Shown here: positions 20,517-29,193 of the stretch, piece by piece
Layout of the letters: every line of letters begins with the position of its first letter
How positions within the stretch are numbered: position 1 is the first letter of the stretch
Assembly: GCF_000340215.1 (NCBI RefSeq)
Contig: NW_006921534.1
Location: 1,979,053-2,043,052 of the forward strand
Reading direction: 5' to 3'
From: Pseudocercospora fijiensis CIRAD86
Lineage: Eukaryota > Ascomycota > Dothideomycetes > Mycosphaerellales > Mycosphaerellaceae
DNA: 64,000 bases
Program-made: the position numbers and the translations under genes
The notes under the pieces: generated by a model
Seen by the model: the letters and a program-made list of their open reading frames with translations, nothing else
Databases searched by the model: none
What the model was told of the DNA's origin: nothing

Positions 20517-22115
20517 TCATTCGCTCTTCTCTTCAAACTTCATCAGCGAGCCCTCCTCACGCCATCTCTCTTCGAAGTTCCTCGCTTCGATTTCCGCAAA
20601 CATCTTCCTGAACCGCGATTCCATCTGCCGTTGTGTTTTCAGCGCCCTCTCCATCGACTCCTTCCGCATCAAGTATTCAGCGAGGGTGACGCTGTTTTGG
20701 CTGCAGCGACCCACGCCAGCCAACCGGAGCCGTGCAATTCGGGCATTCCAGCCGTCACGCCACCTTTGCTGGCCAGTCGGGCGTGCAGCGGTTGCATTCG
20801 TACTGAGCCCTTCGAGCACGTCTTGCACGTCTTTTTCACGAATCGGCACTCGTTTCCATTTGAGCGTGACGACTCGATAGTCGAGAGTCTTCAGACCTTT
20901 GTAGGGCTCGTACTCCTGGCCATCGATGTTGGAAGGGCCAGTCCAGTGCCATACGTGTGGTTCGCCGCTCATCTCAAATCTCGTGACCATGCCATCGTTC
21001 AAACTCGCTCTGCCTTTCATCTTGGTAAGACGATCAACGATGACCTGAAGTTGACTCTTCTTGCGCTCTAGCGTCTCGAGCTCAAGACTGATATCATTTA
21101 CACTCGCCATAAAAGGAGCGTCAAGCGCACGCTGCACCCACGAATCCTTGAGTCTCAGAGGCTCATCGCCCTCCCAATACCACCAGTCAGTATGTCTGAT
21201 TGTGATGCGAAGCACCTTTGGCTTCAATCGCTGGATTAGCGATGTCTCCTCATTGTTCGGAAAGAACATGCTCTCCGCGACGAACATTTGCAAGAAGTAG
21301 TGAAGAGTGGTCAGACTTTCTCGATTGAGCTTGGTCAAGGTATTGTTACGAATTGGATCTCGACCATATCCTCCTGTGTCGGGATGCTTCTCGGGTGGCC
21401 CTCGTGTTGGCCTCATCCAGAAAGTGAATACGGCTTGCTTCATCGGTAACGCATTTGCTTCGAGCCAAATGCGTCTACATGTCAATAGTAGATTAGTACA
21501 GGTTTTGTGAGGTCCCTTGTGCGAAGAATTGTGTCAGTTTACATAATCAATGAATGTCTCAAACGAAACTTGTGCTCTCGGATACAATTTTGACAGGATG
21601 TGGCAGTGGAGCTTGAAGGGAACATGACTTACTCCATGACCAGGGCGACACCAGAATGCAGTCTCCTTATACTTTCTGTCCATGTCCTCGTACTGTGCTG
21701 TGGCGTACTCGAATATCATGTCTCGAATCTCTTTTGGTAGGTCGCGGTACAGGATTGACTGCATTTGCTGGTGACACTTCTCAAGACAATCGTCGAGCGA
21801 TGTCTCGAGACTGGCATTGCGTATCGTGAGTCTGCTGATTTTGGTAGTCGGTCTCTCGTTCTCGCGTGCCTCCATTTGAGTCGCTTGGGGGTTAATGCTG
21901 CTTCTCAGCCGTGCAGGATGTGTTGCAAAGTTGGAATCTGAAGTTGACAGCGTAGCGAAATTCGAGTCACGTCTGATTTGGAGATCCTGTGTTATCTCTG
22001 CTCCTGATGCGTTGTTACATCTAGCGAGGTCGGGAGAGATGGGAAGTTGGAAGAGGTGAGCTTGTAGTTGCGTGTTCTGTGTCACCTTGGCGGGGCTATA
22101 GAATACCGGATGCAC
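20517..22115 (-). CDS. F-box-like hypothetical protein
   Basis: Two exons, 22115-21633 and 21515-20517, giving 493 residues; the 117-nt intron has a GTAAGT donor and an ACAAG acceptor. Splicing joins FWCRPGHG to GPHKTCTNLLLTCRRIWLEA, which restores a motif common in fungal proteins of this class; the unspliced first exon would run on to a stop at 21534. A short F-box-like segment DLPKEIRDMIFEYA lies at about residues 124-137. The C-terminal third is Arg/Glu-rich and helical. Function is unknown. The first ATG is at 22115, but a start at MEARENERP, about 80 residues downstream, is possible. It is divergent from the kinase-like gene, about 180 bp away. Confidence 0.75.
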
Positions 22116-22294
22116 CTACTGTGATACAGCCCTAAAAAGATGTATGCACTCGATATGGAGAGCTTGGGGGTCTAAAAGGGCAACTATTTCACTTCGAAAC
22201 GAGCATATCGAGCGTCGTGCCAGCGAAGCTATCCGCGAGTACCCAAAAAAGCCAGCACCCACGGCCGTCATCGTTACCATCGCCACCGAGGGCC

Positions 22295-23158
22295 ATGGGC
22301 ACAATACTGCTCTCATTCCGCATCCGGCTCGGGAATCTGCTTTTTGACGTCTTTCAAAACTCCAGCCGTCCTGGAGGAGCTCGTGTCAGCCCCCGAAGAC
22401 TGGTGAAGTGGCCGTGCAAGCAGAGCGAGCTCGAAGCTCTTCTCTATGTTGCGGCCAACACGACGATTCCAGTACCGAAAGTATATCGAACATACCAATA
22501 CCACGGCGAATTGGCTATCGAAATGGAATACTTTCGCGGATGCAAGACAGTACAGGATGCGTGGCATGAGCTGTCAGACCAAGAGAAGGAGAGGGCTGCC
22601 GAACAAGTCGCTAGGTATATCGAGCAACTTCGAGTACTACAGCCTCCTGACCAGCAAAATGTCTCGTCAACGAACGGAGGATGATGTCGAGATATTCGAG
22701 TTCGAACTGTAAAGCTTTTCGGGCCATTCGACAACATTTCCTCGTTCCACAGATTCCTCCGTGGCGGCATACCGATCGAGAGTGCAGATACCGTATTTGG
22801 CGAGAAGGTGGCGGAGATCCACCAACGCAAGTACAGTATCCGTTTTACACCCGGCGATCGGGCGTCACTCAATATCCTCATGCGGGATGGGAGAATTGCT
22901 GCGATTGTCGATTGGGAATGCGCAGCATGGTATCCTGAATACTGGGAATTCACCAAGGCCCATTATAACGCTGTTCATCAACCCGAGTTTCACCAAATGC
23001 TCGACCTAAAGATGACTCGATATGATGAGGAGCTAGTGGCTGAACGCAGGCTATGGGAACGATACGATCAATTCTTAGATACAGACCCGCCTGACACCAA
23101 AGGCCATACGACAAGCCAGCCACCGGATGCACCTACCTTGATGCAGCCGCATACATAA
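22295..23158 (+). pseudogene. APH/choline-kinase-like phosphotransferase with an in-frame TGA
   Basis: The frame from the ATG at 22295 encodes the N-lobe of an aminoglycoside-phosphotransferase-family kinase (RLVKWPCKQSELEALLYVA, IPVPKVYRTY, LAIEMEYFRGC). It stops at TGA 22682-22684, just after NGG. The same frame continues without a frameshift: CRDIRVRTVKLFGPFDNIS follows, then FTPGDRASLNILMRDGRIAA with the catalytic-loop positions (H replaced by R in the usual HxD; N present) and IVDWECAAWYPEYWEF with the metal-binding Asp. It ends at 23158. No intron with plausible donor and acceptor can remove the stop. So this is one codon away from a full-length gene of 287 codons. It may be a recent pseudogene, a sequencing error or a readthrough case. 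Substrates of fungal members are mostly unknown. Confidence 0.75.
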
Positions 23159-24954
23159 AAAGATGCTGCACTCGGAAGTAGTGAAGTCAACCCGGTTTGG
23201 TCATTGAAACAGAGCACTGAGCAATCTGAAAATCTAACAAATGTGGGCATATACCTACGATTCCACGGACCAGCCATAGGAAAGGGAATAATCCGCCAAT
23301 TTCCAAAACAACGGTGCCTACCTGCCAGCCATCAACTTCGCACGTCTGTCTATCCATAGCAAAATGCCTGCGTCTTAGCTTCGATGCGTCGTTTGGCGGC
23401 TTGAAGGCTGCGATCATTGCAAGAATCTCGGATGCAATGCACCCATACATTCCGCAATCGATCAGATTCAGGAAAAGCGTTAGCAAGACCAATCTCGTGC
23501 TCCCAATAGCTTCTGGCCCAATTTGAAGCCCCGCTTTTGCTGGGTTGCGTCACTCGTTGGTAGTGCACACAAGCAGCGTCGGTGCTGTCAAAGCCGAGGG
23601 TCTCGAAAAGTGCTGAGATGTCGAGATGGCGATCTAGGGCACGCACATGTCCTTCGTGGGCGTACCGCGTAAGGTGCAAGAGGAAGTCGATCCAGGCGAG
23701 AACTTCTTCTGGATGTGGAGATTCATCGCAACAGTGATGCTTTCAGTGCTACCCCTGCCGTTCATCTGTCACTTTTACCTGTCGACCACGTGCTAGCTGT
23801 GACAGGGTGATCCAAGCGGTTGGGATAGGGCGGAAGCATAACTATTCAGTCAGTATCGAGTATCGAGGCAATTCTGATGCGCCGGAAGAGTTGCTGCGCC
23901 TTCCACTATCCGTGCTAGTAGGGTCCGCGACAATTCCATCTTTCGAGCAAGTGGAAGAGCAGCTTTATTGACTCTATGCACCATTGATCATTCCTCACCG
24001 ATTTTATCATGAAGTTTTTTTCATGTCATGAATCATGATGAATGTGATCGAGACCTTTCTTCATACCGTGGATGTGAAGTGCTGGGGTATGGGCTGCTCA
24101 GTGCTCGACTTCCAATTAATGATGACGGTCCTGGCGTTCCGCGCGGCGTTAGGACCATGGATTCATGGTCACTTTCTCGCATTGGTCCAGGGCGATGCTG
24201 GGTGGCACCACGGGCAGACCACGTTCTCCAAAGCTGATTAGGACTACGCTGGTCTTTGGAGGTTGTGTTTCGCGGAAGCTTGGTGCGGAGTGAGATGGCT
24301 ATGTCGAGGACATTGTATTATTCTGAATGTGTTTGTGCCTGCTGATATTTCGGTATTAATCGATGTGGCAGCATCGGGGGTAGGATGGCAGGAGTTCGGC
24401 TGATCGTCATTTGCCAGATGTCTGTGCCGTCACTGCCGTGTCGTGTCCAACGCCGTGACGCCACGCCGGTACGCATCCTACGCACTCGATCACTTCCATT
24501 GTAGGGCGCAAATGCCGTGTATGGGTCGCGTAGCATTCCATTTCTGGTTGATGCACGACATTGGATACAGAAGCCGGCCATGTCCCTACCGCCGCCCGCG
24601 CCTGTCCTGTCGTACACCCTGATAATCCTGATTAAGCGAGAGGGCAAACGGGGATAATCCCCGTAAGCGGCAGCTAGCTTGAAAACGTTAGACGTCAACT
24701 TCTTGAAGGTACGGATAATTCCTTTGGGCAGTACGCTAACGTCGCGGACAGGCCGTTCATCCATCACGCCGCGATGGGCTTGGCGTGTCGGGATCTGCAA
24801 GATGGCGGTGGCCCGCAGCCCGTGGAAAGCGTGGCGTGGAGGTGGCCGCTTTCCGAGCGCGCGAGAGAAACAACACACAGCAGATCCGGAGTTCACGTTG
24901 CTACAGTACTGTGGGCCTGAATAGCACGACAGGGCGGCAGCACGCATTCCGTGG
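23159..24954. other. Gene-poor left flank of the transposon
   Basis: About 1.8 kb with no supported gene. Open frames of 109 codons (23350-23679 minus) and 214 codons (24318-24962 minus) have compositions of random GC-balanced DNA, no domains, and the second crosses into the transposon end. Confidence 0.5.
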
Positions 24955-24963
24955 TATGGCATT
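24955..24963. repeat. Left 9-bp target-site duplication of the MULE
   Basis: TATGGCATT lies immediately outside the left inverted repeat and is repeated exactly at 28447-28455 outside the right one. A 9-bp duplication is the hallmark of Mutator-like transposition. Confidence 0.93.
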
Positions 24964-25006
24964 GGGCGCGACTATTCGTAAATCAGCCCCGGCTATTCAT
25001 AAATCA
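24964..25006 (+). repeat. Left terminal inverted repeat of the MULE
   Basis: 43 bp starting GGGCGCGACTATTCG; the inner 37 bp are a perfect inverted match to the right end. Two near-identical 15-bp motifs, at 24972-24986 and 24993-25007, are spaced 21 bp apart, about two helical turns, and may be paired transposase-binding sites. Confidence 0.94.
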
Positions 25007-25264
25007 GTGATCCGATCGCGGAGGAGGCCTAAGGCAAATTTGTTAGTTATCTCCTCTACCGCTAGATAGCCATTTTCCACCTTACTGTCGCTATTATATA
25101 CACCTTACTATCGCTATTCTATCGCCGCCCTTCTATACCTAATATTAGCTATATTGTTAAGCCCTTCTACGTAGCTACAAACCGAGGCCGCCGCCGCCGC
25201 CGCTATCTAATTTAATAGCGAAGTCAATAACGAGCCATTTAATCTAAGAAAGCGCTAGTTTTAA

Positions 25265-28231
25265 GAGATACGTAGTAAGAGGCCGCGGCAGGTATAAGAG
25301 CCGAAGCTAGGTAACCTCAGAGGCCTTAAATTATAGATCGAGACGGTATATAGACCTAAGGATATAGAAGGCTACGAATACTTCTATAGCATTAATCGCC
25401 GCTATTTAAAGCAGTTTCTCTTAGATTTCTAAGAAGATATAGCGGAAAGCGAGCGCTCGTATTACTAGCGGTATGTTAGCTTCGAATATAAAGCTAGATA
25501 CGATAGTCTCGATACCTAGTTAACTAGTAAGCTAGATAATAGTTTTAAGACACTAAACCCGATACTGCCGTTTCTCGATAATTTGCTAGCGTAGTACGAG
25601 GTAGGCTATACTACTATTCGTTTTATACTACGCGGCGTACGTAGCGAGAGGTTGCCGCCGCCGTTATTGCCGCTAAGCAGTAATAATAGTAAAGGATATA
25701 GTAGTAGCAGTAACGGCGGTAGTAAAGGCGGTAGTAAAGGCGGTACTAGCGGGGTTAGTTAGCAAGAACAACCTCCTTTAGAAATCGAGACTCCTTCTCA
25801 ACTAGTCTATAACTTTAGTAATAACGACGAATACAGTAACTAGAGCGAGTTAGAAGCTAAGGCCTATAAACCTAGAGCATACGCAACTATCGAGAACCCC
25901 GAAAACTAGGTATTTAACAGTATTATTAATGCTAAAGAATATATAGAAACGTTCGCTTTAGAGAAGGGGTTTAAGACGAAGAAGCAAGGCAACCGACTTA
26001 ATATAGACTATATTCTATAGACCTTCTAACGCCGCTATGCTAGGTATTTAACACCTGCTATTCGATAGGCTAAGAGAGACAAATTAGAAGAGCGAAGGCG
26101 TCTTAATCTAATAGCAAAGCAGCGTAAAGGCCGCTCGAAGTTATACGATTGCCCTTAGTCTATAACGATAACTGCTAAGGACTCGACTAACCCTAATAAT
26201 AGCTAATAGACCGTTACGTTTAATAGCAACAACTACAACTATCTAGTAGTTAATCTAATAGCATTAGCTAACTACCGACGGCGTTACCGCACTACCGAGA
26301 TTGTCTAAGAGATACTTAATCTACGAGCCGCTAGTGCTTCTAATCGATAGATTAAGACGGCTATTAAGGCTTGTTTCTCGAGCGGAGGGCTGAATTTAGC
26401 AGTCGTACTAGCCACTTTACGAGACATCTTAAATGCCTAGTAAAAGGCTAAGAAATTGAGACTCGCTAGCAAGTTAGTAGTAGACAAAACGATCGAGGAC
26501 CTCCTATAATAGAACTACTTCGTATAGAAGGCCGTCGGCACTAGACTAAGCGGTAAGCAACGGCTAGAATAGCTGTATTTCTCGTACCCTAAGATAATTA
26601 ATATCTATAAGAATTGTCCGGATATTATAGTTATAGATTGCACCTACAAGACTAACGATTATAGTATGCCGCTACTTGTAATCGCTTTACTTAATCAATT
26701 TAACTAGACCTTCCCTTTAGCGCTTATATTTATGCCTAAACAAGCGACTAAGTAGTATTTAATTGCTATTTAGTATATATAGGAGTTGCTAGCTAAACAC
26801 GACTATAAAGAGCCTCGCCTTATTATCTACGACCGTAATAAGGCACTAATTAAGGCACTAGCTAGCGACTAGACTTATTTGTATACACAGCTCTGCCGCT
26901 AGTATATTAGGCGCGTAGTAGAAGCTAATGCGAAGGCCTTCCTTAGTACTAGACTACCGGATCTATCGACAAGGCGTAAGCTATTAAGTGTAGCCGTATA
27001 GGACTTTATAGACCTATTTAATAAGGCTATTAACTTACCGTCGGTTGAGTCGTTTATAACTAACTCGAAGGCCCTCGAGAGCGGCAAGATTGCCGCTAGT
27101 AAAGGCGAGCCTGCACGCGACTACTCGGACAATAAAGACTAGCAATCGCTAGCTAGTTATATAGCTAATATATAGTAGATCCATCGATAGCACTATATTA
27201 AATACTAGATTAATAGGACGCGCTACTATAGTAATATAACAACCTCGCTAGTAGAAGGTTGTTACGCTAGCATTAAGGTATAGTTAACGACCTATAAGAA
27301 CGATATCTATAGCTTTATTAATAGGATAGTGCCCTACTTCTAGTACTAGGTTAACCGCTATAGGCTTATAGTTAGAGCCGAGATTAGTCGACCTATAACG
27401 TTGTTTTTAAGCGATCTATTCTACGCTGCAGTTGTTAGCTATATTAGCACCTTCGCTCTACGTAAAGCGGCTGAGCGAAGGGCTCTCGTACGTAATAAGC
27501 TCGAGAAGCGGAAGTCTAATAGTTATAGGCTATTAGTATGTACCTAGTATTATCGAAGAGTCTATAGCTTAAATTGTATGCACTAGATGCTAGCACTTAA
27601 GGAGTCTATAACCGGCATTCTTACTATTCGTATGTTCGAGAAGTACTAGCGAGTACTAAGGAGCGATTACAATAGTAACGAGACAACTACTTACCGCACC
27701 TTAGAGCTACTTAAGCGGATTAATAAGCGGCTTAGTCGTACGACTCGGCGTAAGGCTACTAGACCTAAGCTAATTAAACAGGCTGCTAAACAGGCCGCTA
27801 AATAGGCCGCTAGATAGGCCGCTAGACAGGCCGCTAGACAGGCCGCTAGATAGGCCGCTAGACAGGCCGCTATTAACTAGCAAGAAGCGATAAGACAGGC
27901 TAAGCCTAGGAGGCCTATTCTACCGCTACTAGTACTACGAGAACGTTTACGTAAGGGCTGTATATGCAAAACGGCCTATAGGAGGTGCAAGTGCGTTAAA
28001 GATAACGTAGACTACTACTCTAGCTATTACAAGTATAGGCAGTGCGATAGAAACCCTATATCTACTTATTTACCTACTTAGGAAGGACCTCCGCCCGTAC
28101 CGAGGGCTCTACTAGTACCTATAGCGCTAGTAGTAATGCTAGAATATACTAAGATCGTATAGTAGGAGCTATACGTTAATGCGAGGGTCGTAGAACCTTA
28201 TTTGCTAGGCAGGCAGTATGCCTAGGGCAGT
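25265..28231 (+). pseudogene. MULE transposase remnant, one frame with many TAG/TAA stops
   Basis: One reading frame can be followed for about 990 codons without any frameshift, interrupted only by stop codons, all TAG or TAA in the parts I read. Order: an N-terminal segment, a Gly/Ser-rich linker near 25690-25755, a FAR1-like segment (AKEYIETFALEKGFK, from 25931), then the MULE catalytic core with DCTYKTN (26636-26656), a YDRNKALIKAL segment with the second acidic residue (26828 onward) and LCR-stop-YI (26891-26908), where relatives have LCRWHI. Next come a 12-bp tandem repeat and a Cys-rich tail (GCICK, CKCVKDNV, near 27956-28050). Stops sit where CAG, CAA or TGG would be expected, the RIP signature. 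The exact ends of the gene are uncertain. Confidence 0.88.
27776..27871 (+). repeat. 12-bp coding tandem repeat (Lys/Arg-Gln-Ala-Ala), eight units
   Basis: Eight consecutive units of the pattern ARA-YAG-GCY-GCT lie in the transposase frame. Five units have CAG (Gln) and three (units 3, 4 and 7) have TAG. The mix of CAG and TAG within otherwise near-identical units shows directly that the stops arose by C-to-T change at CpA. Confidence 0.9.
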
Positions 28232-28403
28232 TAAGATTAGCTATAGGGTCCAATTCTATATCTATTATTTACCTAATTCCTCTTTCCTACGTTATAATTC
28301 TACTTAGCAGCTAGCATAGGCATTAGAAGTCTCTATGCGATATTATACTATATGGATTACTAACAATATGGTCTCACCGAGACCGGAGCGGCCCTAGGTC
28401 CGT

Positions 28404-28446
28404 TGATTTATGAATAGCCGGGGCTGATTTACGAATAGTCTCGCCC
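28404..28446 (-). repeat. Right terminal inverted repeat of the MULE
   Basis: Inverted copy of 24964-25006 with one difference, at the sixth base from the end (A instead of C in the outward-to-inward sense). It ends in TCGCCC next to the right target duplication. Confidence 0.94.
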
Positions 28447-28455
28447 TATGGCATT
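28447..28455. repeat. Right 9-bp target-site duplication of the MULE
   Basis: TATGGCATT, identical to 24955-24963, directly outside the right inverted repeat. Confidence 0.93.
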
Positions 28456-29193
28456 CCTTCGAAGCTCACATGCACGCCGGCCGCCGGGATCATTCAGCTG
28501 GACGTTACTTCTAGCTTCGCCGCGCGTAAAGTGGTTCACTCTGCAGCGATCTATACCCTTGTTTGGATTGATATGTATGTATACAGGCCGGAAGTGGCCT
28601 TGGAGCGCTGTTCCTGTCACCGTCACTTTCACTGCATTCCTTCTTATTTTAATAGACCGTCGTTGCTGATGACGCCCTGATGTGTGATGTATGCCACGAC
28701 TACTGTACGTCGGACTCCTAGAGTATAGGAGTCGGGTGTCTGTGTCTCTCAGACTCTCTCTCCAGGGCCAAGGCAAGGCAAGGCAAGGCCCGCCGCTGCT
28801 TTCGGCCGCATACTTTGTCGGGAGGAATTGCGTCGTGCCTCATCATTTAACGGTTAGGTATCGCTGGGAAGGGAAGGGAAAGAAAGGGAAAAGGCCTGGC
28901 GTGGTATGTACCGATACCCGCATGTTGCACTTCGCCGCCGCTCCATCCTCCCTACACATACAGTACTACTCTACCTGATCGACGGCGGGATTATTCTTCG
29001 GGGCTCCTGTCTGCCCACGACTGCCGGCACGTTTTGCCTGCTCTGCCGGCCTCCTCCACGCCACCCAGCGCACGTAAGCGAGCCGGGCCGCCGCTCGCCG
29101 CTCTCTCTCTCTGCTGCGCTCCGCTGCCTCCGCTGCCTGCGCCGACATCCCTGCCACTCGACGAACACCCAATTTATTATTGTGCCAGCTAGG
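28456..29193. other. Right flank of the transposon and leader of the next gene
   Basis: About 0.7 kb without a separate gene. It contains an AAGGC tandem near 28767-28789, a purine-rich GGGAA tract near 28868-28893 and CT-rich stretches near 29101-29112, typical of fungal promoters. The frame of the downstream gene is open back to an ATG at 28906, but that extension looks like leader. Confidence 0.5.

Larger units (their letters stand above)
24964..28446 (+). mobile_element. RIP-inactivated Mutator-like DNA transposon (MULE), 3,483 bp
   Basis: The element is bounded by 43-bp terminal inverted repeats that differ at one position, flanked by a perfect 9-bp target duplication. Inside lies a single damaged gene for a MULE transposase. 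The base composition contrasts sharply with the surroundings: TpA is very frequent and CpA/TpG are depleted, as expected of repeat-induced point mutation. The copy is complete end to end and has no visible internal deletion or nested insertion. Intact ends mean it could in principle still be moved in trans by a relative, although its own transposase frame is dead. RIP implies that at least two copies once existed in this genome. Confidence 0.95.

Noticed and set aside
22640..22720. A short intron that would splice out the TGA of the kinase-like gene
   Set aside because: Only GT...AG pairs under 40 nt exist around the stop, and no branch site is seen; the frame and family motifs continue directly on both sides.
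24318..24962. 214-codon minus-strand frame at the left transposon flank
   Set aside because: Arg/Pro/Cys-rich random composition, no domain, crosses the target duplication so could not have existed before the insertion in this form.
25265..28231. Reassigned TAG codon (alternative genetic code) as the explanation for stops in the transposase
   Set aside because: Neighbouring genes use TAG and TAA as true stops, the element also has TAA, and the tandem repeat mixes CAG with TAG; RIP explains all of this.
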